DNA of 5,835 nucleotides from Opitutaceae bacterium (GTDB taxonomy: Bacteria; Verrucomicrobiota; Verrucomicrobiia; Opitutales; Opitutaceae): assembly GCA_003168315.1 (NCBI GenBank), contig PMSP01000169.1, positions 1-5,835 of the forward strand. The letters are read 5' to 3'. The notes beneath the pieces are model-generated. The model did no database searches, had not been told where the DNA came from, and worked only from the letters and a program-made list of their open reading frames with translations. Positions 1-5,835 of the stretch are shown here, one piece after another. The translations under genes were made by a program, and so were the position numbers. The first letter of the stretch is position 1. Each line of letters opens with the position of its first letter.

Positions 1-1
1 C

Positions 2-496
2 GCGGCGGCCTGGTGCCGCAGGGGCGAGAACCTCGTCGTCCTCGACCGGATCGGCAATGCCCATAACCTCGGAGCGATCGCAAGGACGGCCGCCTACCTG
101 GGCGTCCCGCGGATCGTCATAGCGGGAGATCCGGCGTCGGCACGGCCCGGCGCCGCCGCCTACCGGGTGGCGGAGGGCGGCCTTGACGCGATCGAGGTGT
201 GGTGCGCGCCCGAGATCGCGCCCTTCCTAAAGACGCTCTCGGCCGCAGGGTACGACGTCGCCGGCGCCGCGACGCGGGGGGGCGCCCCCGGCGAGGGCTC
301 GCGAACGGCGCCCTGGGCGCTCGTCCTCGGAAACGAGGAGCACGGCCTGGCCCCCGATGTCGAGGCGGCCTGCGCGCGGCTCGTCACGATACCGGGCAGC
401 GGCCGCGTGGAGTCGCTGAACGTCGCCGCCGCCGCCGCTATCCTGATCCATGACCTGGGAAGCCGGGGTGCAAAGGCGCGTCCCCGGACGCCCTGA
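2..496 (+). CDS. SpoU/TrmH-family RNA 2'-O-methyltransferase, C-terminal part (5' end outside window)
   Basis: This reading frame is open from base 2 to the TGA at 494-496 and gives 164 residues; the start lies upstream of the window. It holds the whole SPOUT catalytic domain of a SpoU/TrmH enzyme, which methylates a ribose 2'-OH in tRNA or rRNA using S-adenosylmethionine, in the cytoplasm. Motif 1 is LDRIGNAHNLGAIARTA at residues 13-29, with the conserved Asn21, Gly23 and Arg27. Motif 2 is LVLGNEEHGL at about 107-116. Motif 3 is IPGSGRVESLNVAAAAAI at about 130-147 and would form the trefoil-knot cofactor pocket. The AEGG stretch after motif 1 and the AGYDV stretch before motif 2 recall the YfiF branch of the family, which has an N-terminal extension; that is from memory and the extension would be off-window. 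The exact target nucleotide cannot be told from this part, so no symbol is given. The family call is secure, the subfamily is not. Confidence 0.93.
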   Translation, partial: AAAWCRRGENLVVLDRIGNAHNLGAIARTAAYLGVPRIVIAGDPASARPGAAAYRVAEGGLDAIEVWCAPEIAPFLKTLSAAGYDVAGAATRGGAPGEGSRTAPWALVLGNEEHGLAPDVEAACARLVTIPGSGRVESLNVAAAAAILIHDLGSRGAKARPRTP

Positions 497-558
497 ATCG
501 AATTGCCCGGTCGGCCTTCATCTTTAAGAGTCCCGCCGAACCTCCAAAGAACCAAAAA
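497..558 (+). promoter_or_regulatory. Short intergenic leader before the b562-like gene; weak promoter candidate
   Basis: This 62-base gap separates the methyltransferase stop from the ATG at 559. It is less GC-rich than its surroundings. TTGCCC at 503-508 could be a -35 element and TAAGAG at 525-530 a poor -10 element with a 16-base spacer, but the -10 match is only three of six bases. No Shine-Dalgarno sequence stands before the ATG; instead the last bases are A-rich (ACCAAAAAATG). No terminator hairpin was found, so read-through from the methyltransferase gene is possible. The promoter call is weak. Confidence 0.22.
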
Positions 559-1077
559 ATGAAGATCCGTCCCGCCCTCACCTGGCTCGCCGTCCTGCCA
601 ATCCTCTCCCCGGCCCTCACATTCGCCCAGGATTCCGCAAGCCCCCCGGCTGCGCCGACCCCCGCGGCTGCGACCCCGGCTGTCGTCCCGGCCCAGCCGC
701 CGGCCCCTGACGACGAGAAGAAGACCGACCTCGAGATGCGGATGGACCGGATGGGCCGCGCCTTCCGGAAGCTGAAGAAGCAGGTTGCCGACCCGGCGCA
801 GAACACCTCGTCGCTCCTGCTGGTGGGCAAGATGCAGGACGCGCTGAAGGAGTCCCTCGAGTTCACGCCGGAGAAGGCGGCCGACCTGCCCGACGACCAG
901 AAGGCGCAGTTCGTTGAGGACTTCAAGGCCGGGATAAAGGGCATGCAGGACACGGTGGCCAAGCTTTCGGACGCGCTGACTGCCGGGAAGAACGACGAGG
1001 CGGTCAAGATAGTCGCCGACATGGACGCGCTCGAGAAGAAGGACCACAAGGAATTCAGGAAGCCCAAGAAGGATTGA
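559..1077 (+). CDS. Secreted cytochrome b562-like four-helix-bundle protein
   Basis: The 172-residue product starts with a signal peptide: basic residues Lys2 and Arg4, a hydrophobic core at 6-20 and probable cleavage after Ala23. A Pro/Ala-rich linker (about 26-50) leads to a highly charged helical domain (about 54-170). Aligned by eye with mature E. coli cytochrome b562 recalled from memory, Met62 matches axial ligand Met7 (TDLEMRM against ADLEDNM), Met92 matches Met33, TPEK at 103-106 matches TPPK, and the segment Phe122 to Arg167 aligns without gaps with Phe61 to Arg106. His163 then falls exactly on axial ligand His102. The expected role is a periplasmic b-type haem protein for electron transfer; no CXXCH motif is present, so haem would be non-covalent. 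The family also has haem-free four-helix relatives, so haem binding is inferred. The gene overlaps the convergent kinase gene by 23 bases at its 3' end. The ATG is chosen because the signal peptide begins directly there. The CDS is very likely real; the b562 assignment is good but not certain. Confidence 0.82.
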   Translation: MKIRPALTWLAVLPILSPALTFAQDSASPPAAPTPAAATPAVVPAQPPAPDDEKKTDLEMRMDRMGRAFRKLKKQVADPAQNTSSLLLVGKMQDALKESLEFTPEKAADLPDDQKAQFVEDFKAGIKGMQDTVAKLSDALTAGKNDEAVKIVADMDALEKKDHKEFRKPKKD

Positions 1078-4000
1078 GCGCGGCCCCCTCCCCGATGCGG
1101 GCGAGCGCGCCGCGAAGCTCGGCTGCGTGGCGCTCCACCCGGGCGACCTCGTCGGCAAGCTCCCTGTCCGTATATACGGGGGCGTAGTCCTGGATGTCGG
1201 CGGCGGCGCCCGCCAGGTCCTCCGCGCCGACCATGCGCGCGAGCGACAGCACCCGGTGGGCGGACGAGGCGGCGGCGGCCCTCGATCCGGAGCGATGGGC
1301 CTCGCTCACCCCCCTGACGGCCTCGTCGAGCGAATCGGCGTACTTTGCCAGCTCGCGGGCCAGACTCGCCGGCGACCCGTCGGTCAGGTGGATGATCAGG
1401 TCCAGCTTCACGCCGCGAACCTCGGGGACCGGGAAGGGCGCGCCGGCCGGCCCCTCCGGGAGCGCTTCGCCCCCGTATCTGGCGAGGACGTCGTGAAGCT
1501 TCTCTGGGGTTATCGGCTTTGTGATGAAGGCGTCCATGCCGGCGGCCAGGCAGGTGCTGCGGTCCTCCTGCGTCGACAGGGCCGTCGTCGCGATGATGAG
1601 GGTGCGCCCGGCCGGTACCTCCGTGGCGCGGAACCGGCGGGTCACCTCGATCCCATTCACGCGCGGAAGGTCGCAGTCGATAAAAACGGCCTCGTAGGCG
1701 CTCGAGGCAAGGCGCGCCAGCGCCTCGTCCCCGTCCAGCGCGAACTCGACGTCGAACCCGAGCTTGCCGAGCATGCGCCCGAGGACGCGCGCGTTGTAGT
1801 CAATGTCCTCGACGACGAGCGCCTTTGCGCCGCGGGCGTCGATGCTTCGCGACGCCGGGGCCGCCGCCCCGGCCTCCAGCGGAAGCCGGAGGTAGAAAGT
1901 CGAGCCGCCGTCGGGCGCCGCGGAGAACCCCACGGTGCCCCCCATCCTCTCCGCGAGCGCGCGGCTGACGGCCAGCCCGAGCCCCGTGCCGGGGATGGCC
2001 GAGTTGCGGGCGGACTTGAGGCGGGAGAAGCGGATGAAGAGGTTCCCCTGGTCCTCGGCGGAAATCCCGACCCCGTCGTCCGTGACCGTAAGGACGACGT
2101 GCCCCTCGTCGGAGCGCGCCGACAGGTTTATCGCCTTTCCGCCAAACTTGAGCGAATTGACCGCGAAATTGACGATCACCTGCTGGATGCGGGCCGCGTC
2201 CCCCAGGATCAGGTCCGGGAGGGTCGGGTCGACCGTGGTGGCCATCCGGGCGCCCGCGGCCCTCGGCTCGAGCATCTTCACCACGTTCTCCAGCACCTCG
2301 CCCGGGCTAAACGGGGAAAGCGTGACCTTGTAGGCACCGGCCTCGATCGCCGCGAAATCGAGGACATCCTCGACCAGCGAAGCGAGGAACGAGGCGCAGG
2401 TGCGCAGGGTGGTGACAAGCTTCTGCTGCTCGGGCCCCAGCGGGGTCTCCGAAAGCTCGAGCGCCGATGCGAGGATGCCCCCCATGGGATTGCGGATCTC
2501 ATGGCTCATGCTGGCGACGAACTCCGTCTTCGCGGCATTCGCCTTCTGAAGCTCCTGGGTCCGGCGGCGAACGGTCGCCTCGAGCGCGATGGCCCGGCGC
2601 TTGAGGGAACGCGTCCGGAACCGGAGGAGGAGGAGGATGCCCGCCGCCGCGGCTACGACCGCCGCCGTGCGCGCCGTCGTCGTCCGCCACCAGGGCGGTG
2701 CTATGTCGAAATGGAGCGAGGCTGCTTCACCCAACTCCCCGGAGTCCGTGACCAGCCGGACCCTGAAGTCATAGCTCCCCTCGCGCAGGCCCGAGATATC
2801 GCGCTCAGACGAGTCGGTCGCCGGTGTCCAGACGCCCTCGGCCCCGCCCAGCATGGTCTGGAACCGCTCCGAGTCCCGCATGCCGTAGTCGAGCGAGCTG
2901 TACTCGATATGGAGGCCCCGGGTCGAATACGGCAGCACGCCGGAAATTGCCGCGTCGGCCCCGCGTCCCTCCTCGCGGACCCAGGCTCGGATCACCGGCC
3001 TTCGGGGGGGCGGCCGCGGCTCGAGCGCCGACGGGTATGCGCGCAGGAGTGATTCCGTTCCGGAGATCCAGAGGTTTTCGCCGCCGGCCAACCACATCAC
3101 GCGAAGCCCGAGGAGGGAGCCTATGCCGTAGAGGCCCTCCAGCGACTGTGGGGTCCAGGCGGCCCCGCTCGCGGTGACGGAGATTTTCCCGATCCTCGGC
3201 GAGTGCCCCCCAACGTCCGGATCCAGCGCCGCCCACACGGCGCCCATGCTGTCCGGGTTTGAGATCGCCACCGGGTTTCCCTCGGGAAACCCGGCTATCG
3301 GCTGAAACTGGTCCGACCTGGGATCGAGGAAATATCCCGCGCCCTTGGCGAGGGCCACCACGGTCCCGCCCGCCCGTGTCACGAACGAGGGGCCGGCTGA
3401 GGAAAGCGGCCCGAAACGGGGGCCGGCCGGCGAGGACCGCGTCGTGAGGGGCCCCGCGACGAAGACCCCCCTTGACGCCGTGGCGATCCACAGCCGCCCC
3501 GACGGCTCCTCGACGACCGAGTCGCCATAGTCCGGAAGCGAGTCCGCGACGACCGTTGACGCCCCCGTGGCGGGATCGACCAGGAGTACGCGGTCGAAGA
3601 GCGAGGCCAGTATCCAGCCGGGATGGGAGGCTGACGGGACGGTCCGGAAGACGATGCTGTCCTGCCGGATCACCGGCCTCATTGCACCGTGCGACCAGAG
3701 CCCGAGCCCGTGAAAGTGCCCGATCGCCAGCCCCTGCGGCACGGCGAGCAGGCTGAAGAACCTGCTGCTCGTGATGCCGAGCGGCGTGAACGCTCCCGCG
3801 CCGCCGGACCTCGGGTCGGCGGCGAGCCGGAAGATGTCGCCGTGCGACACGGCGAACAGGGTGCCGGCGGACTCGGCCATCGCGTCGCAGCCCCCGGGCG
3901 GATATCCGAGGTGTTCGCCGTAGACCGCGGTGCCGGAGCCGACCGCGAGCCTCATGATGTGGGAAGGCCCCATGCCCCAGAGCGCGCCGTCGCGGTCGAC

Positions 4001-4924
4001 GAAGAGCGAATAGAGCTGGTTGGCCGGGAGGCCGGACCCGAGGTTGAAGACGCGCTCGACTTCGCCTGACAGGCCGACGAGGGCGATGCCCCCCCGGAGT
4101 GTCCCGATGGCCAGGGTGCCGTCCCCCAGGCGGGCGACGGATGTCGGGACATTTGCCCGGACGAACGTGGAGGCCTCGGAATCGACGGGGATGCAGGCTC
4201 CGCCGTGGAGCCTCTTGAACCCCTGGGACGTCAAGAGGAGCCAGTCGTCGCCCGAGTCGTCGAGCCAGCGCACTTCCGCGCTCCCTATCACCGAGGCGGG
4301 GACCACGATCGTCGGGCCGCCGGCGCCCACCTTCAGCAGGCCGAGCGGGGGATAGTGGACGTAGACCCCCTTCGCGGTCCGTGTCGACCAGAGCAGGTGC
4401 ATCCCGGGATAGTCCCAGAACGAGATCCTCCTCCCGTCCCAGCGCAGTATCCTCTCGCGCGCTACGAAGATGGCGCTGTCGTCGCCCTGGGCGTACACAC
4501 GCCAGACGTCCCCGAGGTCCGCGGCGGCGGCCGGGACCTGGGACATGAGCGAGTGGTATTCAAGCCGGCCCTGCGCGCCGTGCTCAAACCAGCCTATCTG
4601 GTTCACGCCGGCGGCCCAGATCCTGCCCTTCGGCCCGATGTCCAGGCCCCTGACAAGGTAGGTGGGATCCATCCTCTGGGGACGCCAGCGGTCCCCGTCG
4701 AACGAGATGACCGTGTCGCAGCCGAAGTACATGGTCCCCGCCTGGTCCTGCACCGCGGACCACGCCATCGTGGCCACCCCCGTGTCGCGCGCGGTGAACA
4801 CGCGCATCGGCGGCACGCCCGCCGTCCCTAGCTTCCATCCGGCGTCGGCTTCAGCCCATGCGGCGGCATCCCCGGAGCCAATCCAGAGGACAACGCAACC
4901 CAGGGTGGAGCGGACCAGGGACAA
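1055..4924 (-). CDS. Hybrid sensor histidine kinase with periplasmic propeller, Y_Y_Y domain, receiver and Hpt-like tail
   Basis: This is a membrane-bound hybrid two-component kinase of about 1289 residues, numbered from a TTG start at 4924. Residues 1-24 look like a signal peptide ending AAAWA. A periplasmic beta-propeller of Reg_prop type covers about 36-630; it opens with the family-typical MYFG stretch near 65-68 and has a canonical blade, GLPANQLYSLFVDRDGALWG, at about 298-317. A Y_Y_Y domain lies at about 665-742, a single transmembrane helix at about 751-768, and a short helical linker follows. HisKA has the phospho-accepting His808 in SMSHEIRNP. HATPase_c shows the N box (Asn919, Asn923), the G1 box DDGVGI (about 949-954) and the G2 box GTGLGL (979-984). 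The receiver has the acidic pair Glu1039/Asp1040, phospho-acceptor Asp1083, Thr1114 and Lys1136. The tail (about 1190-1270) is Hpt-like with His1223, but its HxLKG motif is altered. There is no DNA-binding domain, so output needs a partner outside the window. The start is uncertain: the in-frame ORF continues upstream across the phosphoesterase stop, and the next internal ATG (4807) would remove the signal peptide. The function class is secure; the ligand is unknown. Confidence 0.95.
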   Translation of the reverse strand: MSLVRSTLGCVVLWIGSGDAAAWAEADAGWKLGTAGVPPMRVFTARDTGVATMAWSAVQDQAGTMYFGCDTVISFDGDRWRPQRMDPTYLVRGLDIGPKGRIWAAGVNQIGWFEHGAQGRLEYHSLMSQVPAAAADLGDVWRVYAQGDDSAIFVARERILRWDGRRISFWDYPGMHLLWSTRTAKGVYVHYPPLGLLKVGAGGPTIVVPASVIGSAEVRWLDDSGDDWLLLTSQGFKRLHGGACIPVDSEASTFVRANVPTSVARLGDGTLAIGTLRGGIALVGLSGEVERVFNLGSGLPANQLYSLFVDRDGALWGMGPSHIMRLAVGSGTAVYGEHLGYPPGGCDAMAESAGTLFAVSHGDIFRLAADPRSGGAGAFTPLGITSSRFFSLLAVPQGLAIGHFHGLGLWSHGAMRPVIRQDSIVFRTVPSASHPGWILASLFDRVLLVDPATGASTVVADSLPDYGDSVVEEPSGRLWIATASRGVFVAGPLTTRSSPAGPRFGPLSSAGPSFVTRAGGTVVALAKGAGYFLDPRSDQFQPIAGFPEGNPVAISNPDSMGAVWAALDPDVGGHSPRIGKISVTASGAAWTPQSLEGLYGIGSLLGLRVMWLAGGENLWISGTESLLRAYPSALEPRPPPRRPVIRAWVREEGRGADAAISGVLPYSTRGLHIEYSSLDYGMRDSERFQTMLGGAEGVWTPATDSSERDISGLREGSYDFRVRLVTDSGELGEAASLHFDIAPPWWRTTTARTAAVVAAAAGILLLLRFRTRSLKRRAIALEATVRRRTQELQKANAAKTEFVASMSHEIRNPMGGILASALELSETPLGPEQQKLVTTLRTCASFLASLVEDVLDFAAIEAGAYKVTLSPFSPGEVLENVVKMLEPRAAGARMATTVDPTLPDLILGDAARIQQVIVNFAVNSLKFGGKAINLSARSDEGHVVLTVTDDGVGISAEDQGNLFIRFSRLKSARNSAIPGTGLGLAVSRALAERMGGTVGFSAAPDGGSTFYLRLPLEAGAAAPASRSIDARGAKALVVEDIDYNARVLGRMLGKLGFDVEFALDGDEALARLASSAYEAVFIDCDLPRVNGIEVTRRFRATEVPAGRTLIIATTALSTQEDRSTCLAAGMDAFITKPITPEKLHDVLARYGGEALPEGPAGAPFPVPEVRGVKLDLIIHLTDGSPASLARELAKYADSLDEAVRGVSEAHRSGSRAAAASSAHRVLSLARMVGAEDLAGAAADIQDYAPVYTDRELADEVARVERHAAELRGALARIGEGAALNPSWAS
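3271..3294. repeat. Perfect 10-bp inverted repeat with 4-base loop inside the kinase gene
   Basis: CCGGGTTTCC at 3271-3280 and GGAAACCCGG at 3285-3294 are exact reverse complements separated by CTCG, which can form a stable hairpin in either strand. A partial extra copy of the left arm, CCGGGTTT, lies at 3253-3260 and could compete for pairing with the right arm. On the - strand the sequence encodes Gly-Phe-Pro-Glu-Gly-Asn-Pro in the propeller, so it may be only a by-product of codon choice. No T-tract follows on either strand, so it does not look like an intrinsic terminator. Confidence 0.6.
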
Positions 4925-5015
4925 GGGGGCGAAAGCGACCCCTGTGATGAAAGGGGTTTTTCCCCCGCCGTCATGGAGTATTCGTACGCAAAAACAAGTA
5001 CCGCACTCCAGCCGG
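4925..5015 (-). promoter_or_regulatory. Leader between phosphoesterase and kinase genes with alternating G and C tracts
   Basis: This 91-base gap lies between the phosphoesterase stop (5016-5018) and the proposed TTG start of the kinase. Read on the - strand it has, in order, a G5 tract (4962-4966), a C4 tract (4953-4956), a G4 tract (4939-4942) and a C5 tract (4925-4929) just before the TTG. Neighbouring tracts can pair in mutually exclusive ways. The first pair makes a short hairpin with an A5 loop followed by three Ts, which is too weak to call a terminator. The only Shine-Dalgarno-like stretch, AGGGG, includes the G4 tract and sits about 14 bases before TTG, farther than usual. I found no convincing sigma-70 promoter, so co-transcription from the phosphoesterase gene is possible. 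Confidence 0.3.
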
Positions 5016-5834
5016 TCAGGGCTTGACGATGGCGAAGGGGCGATCCGCGGTGAATATGTGGCCGCCGGGATCGGTGGCACGGACATGGAGCGTGTGGCCG
5101 CCAACCGGGAGGTCCGCCGGCAGCAGGCCGCGCCAGAGATGGTAGCAAATCACCGGGTCGGGCAGCCTGGGATTCAAGGAGGGGCGTGCCGACGAGTCCT
5201 GCGCGAGAAAATCAGCGGCGTATCCCGGATCCCACCCCAGCACGCGACGGACCGCGTTCCACGCCCGGTCGTCGACGCGGGCCTCGACCGACCAGCCGTC
5301 ATGGCCGTTGAACACATTCGCATAGAAGGAGACGTATCCTTGCCGCGGGGCGACGACGTCCGGGGCATGGACCGAAATCTGGTCGTCGGCCGGCAGGCGC
5401 GCGGGGACATAGTCGAGCGAGACCCGGTCGCCCTCGAACCCAAGGATGGCGTATCCAGGCGGCGTCCCGTCCCACATCGTGGAGACCGGGATTCCATCCG
5501 TGTCCGAAGGCCCGCCCCAGAAGCCGCCGCAAGCGGCCGCGACATTGTACTCGTGGAGGGGCTTCTCGCCCGTCCAGCCGTCGTCGGGCCCGTGCATGAC
5601 ATGGCGCTGGTAGTGCGTATGCCCGGAAAGGATGAGGAGGCGCTGGCGCCCCTTCAGCAGGTCGAAGAGCCTCAGCCGGTCCGGCGTCCTGAAGGCCTCC
5701 ACACCCGAGGGGTCCGGGGAAAATAGCGGAATGTGCATCATGAGGACGACCCATTCGTCGACTGGCGTCACCCGCAGGAGGTTCGAGAGGAACTGGAACT
5801 GGCCGGGGAGAAGGCCGCCTACAAATCGGGGGCC
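5016..5834 (-). CDS. Calcineurin-like metallophosphoesterase, C-terminal part with MetallophosC-type domain (5' end outside window)
   Basis: The frame is open on the - strand from the window edge to the TGA at 5016-5018 and gives 272 residues; the N-terminus, with the first metal-binding motifs, lies beyond the right edge. What remains includes two later metallophosphoesterase motifs: MHIP with His34, and GHTH with His72 and His74, both expected metal ligands. From about residue 93 the sequence follows the pattern of the MetallophosC C-terminal domain: an NVAAACGGFWGG stretch, then DGIP, then DGTPPGYAIL at about 122-131, and a beta-rich remainder to the end. Proteins with this layout are usually exported and act on phosphate esters outside the cytoplasm; the substrate is not known. 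A GTG at 5769-5771 could be mistaken for the start, but the 21 codons upstream of it (GGLLPGQFQFLSNLL and on) fit the family's conserved helix before MHIP, so it is internal. The gene stands upstream of the kinase in the same direction. Confidence 0.92.
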   Translation of the reverse strand, partial: GPRFVGGLLPGQFQFLSNLLRVTPVDEWVVLMMHIPLFSPDPSGVEAFRTPDRLRLFDLLKGRQRLLILSGHTHYQRHVMHGPDDGWTGEKPLHEYNVAAACGGFWGGPSDTDGIPVSTMWDGTPPGYAILGFEGDRVSLDYVPARLPADDQISVHAPDVVAPRQGYVSFYANVFNGHDGWSVEARVDDRAWNAVRRVLGWDPGYAADFLAQDSSARPSLNPRLPDPVICYHLWRGLLPADLPVGGHTLHVRATDPGGHIFTADRPFAIVKP

Positions 5835-5835
5835 G

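Noticed and set aside
167..496. GTG at 167 as the start of a short methyltransferase
   Set aside because: The frame is open to the window edge and the upstream codons encode motif 1 of the SpoU family, so this GTG is internal.
160..1158. 332- and 209-residue open frames on the - strand (160-1158 and 438-1067)
   Set aside because: Both are antisense to the methyltransferase and b562-like genes, which have clear family motifs or a signal peptide. The shadow frames show no domain.
1127..3052. 641-residue open frame on the + strand
   Set aside because: It lies wholly antisense to the catalytic half of the kinase, is rich in Arg, Gly and Pro with no recognisable domain, and is the kind of long opposite-strand frame that high third-position GC creates.
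4953..4966. GGGGTTTTTCCCCC as an intrinsic terminator for the phosphoesterase gene
   Set aside because: The stem is only four pairs and the - strand has just three Ts after it, well short of a convincing terminator.
4925..5104. Upstream extension of the kinase to the ATG at 5104
   Set aside because: It would overlap the phosphoesterase gene by about 90 bases and put about 60 unstructured residues before an obvious signal peptide.
4662..5726. 354-residue open frame on the + strand
   Set aside because: It runs antisense across the kinase N-terminus, the intergenic gap and the phosphoesterase, and its translation is low-complexity with no recognisable motif.

Overview
The window is GC-rich chromosomal DNA from a Gram-negative bacterium. 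It is densely coding and carries four genes: two on the + strand at the left (the first cut by the window edge) and two on the - strand at the right (the outermost cut by the window edge). The large sensor kinase with a periplasmic propeller, the MetallophosC-type phosphoesterase, the small secreted b562-like protein and the GC content together suggest Verrucomicrobiota, perhaps an Opitutales-like lineage. That placement is inference from gene style, because no phylogenetic marker is present.

Layout: (1) 2-496 (+) is the C-terminal part of a SpoU/TrmH-family RNA 2'-O-methyltransferase. (2) 559-1077 (+) is a secreted 172-residue protein that I read as a cytochrome b562-like four-helix-bundle haem protein; both axial ligands (Met62, His163) appear to be kept. 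(3) 1055-4924 (-) is a hybrid histidine kinase of about 1289 residues: signal peptide, beta-propeller sensor, Y_Y_Y domain, one transmembrane helix, HisKA, HATPase, receiver and a degenerate Hpt-like tail. (4) 5016-5834 (-) is the C-terminal part of a calcineurin-like phosphoesterase with the MetallophosC C-terminal domain. Genes 2 and 3 converge and overlap tail-to-tail by 23 bases. Genes 4 and 3 point the same way with a 91-base gap and may be co-transcribed.

How the genes may work together: the kinase would sense a periplasmic signal and pass phosphate inward through His808, the receiver Asp1083 and possibly an Hpt-like His1223 to an output regulator that is not in this window. The phosphoesterase upstream of it is a plausible partner or co-regulated enzyme, but this rests on position only. 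The methyltransferase is a housekeeping-type RNA modification gene with no evident link to the rest.

No mobile element, CRISPR array, tRNA or rRNA was seen. The most interesting points are the haem-ligand conservation in the small protein, the unclear kinase start with a possible one-base indel in a homopolymer tract, the leader with alternating G and C tracts, and the altered Hpt motif. None of these amounts to a clearly new system.
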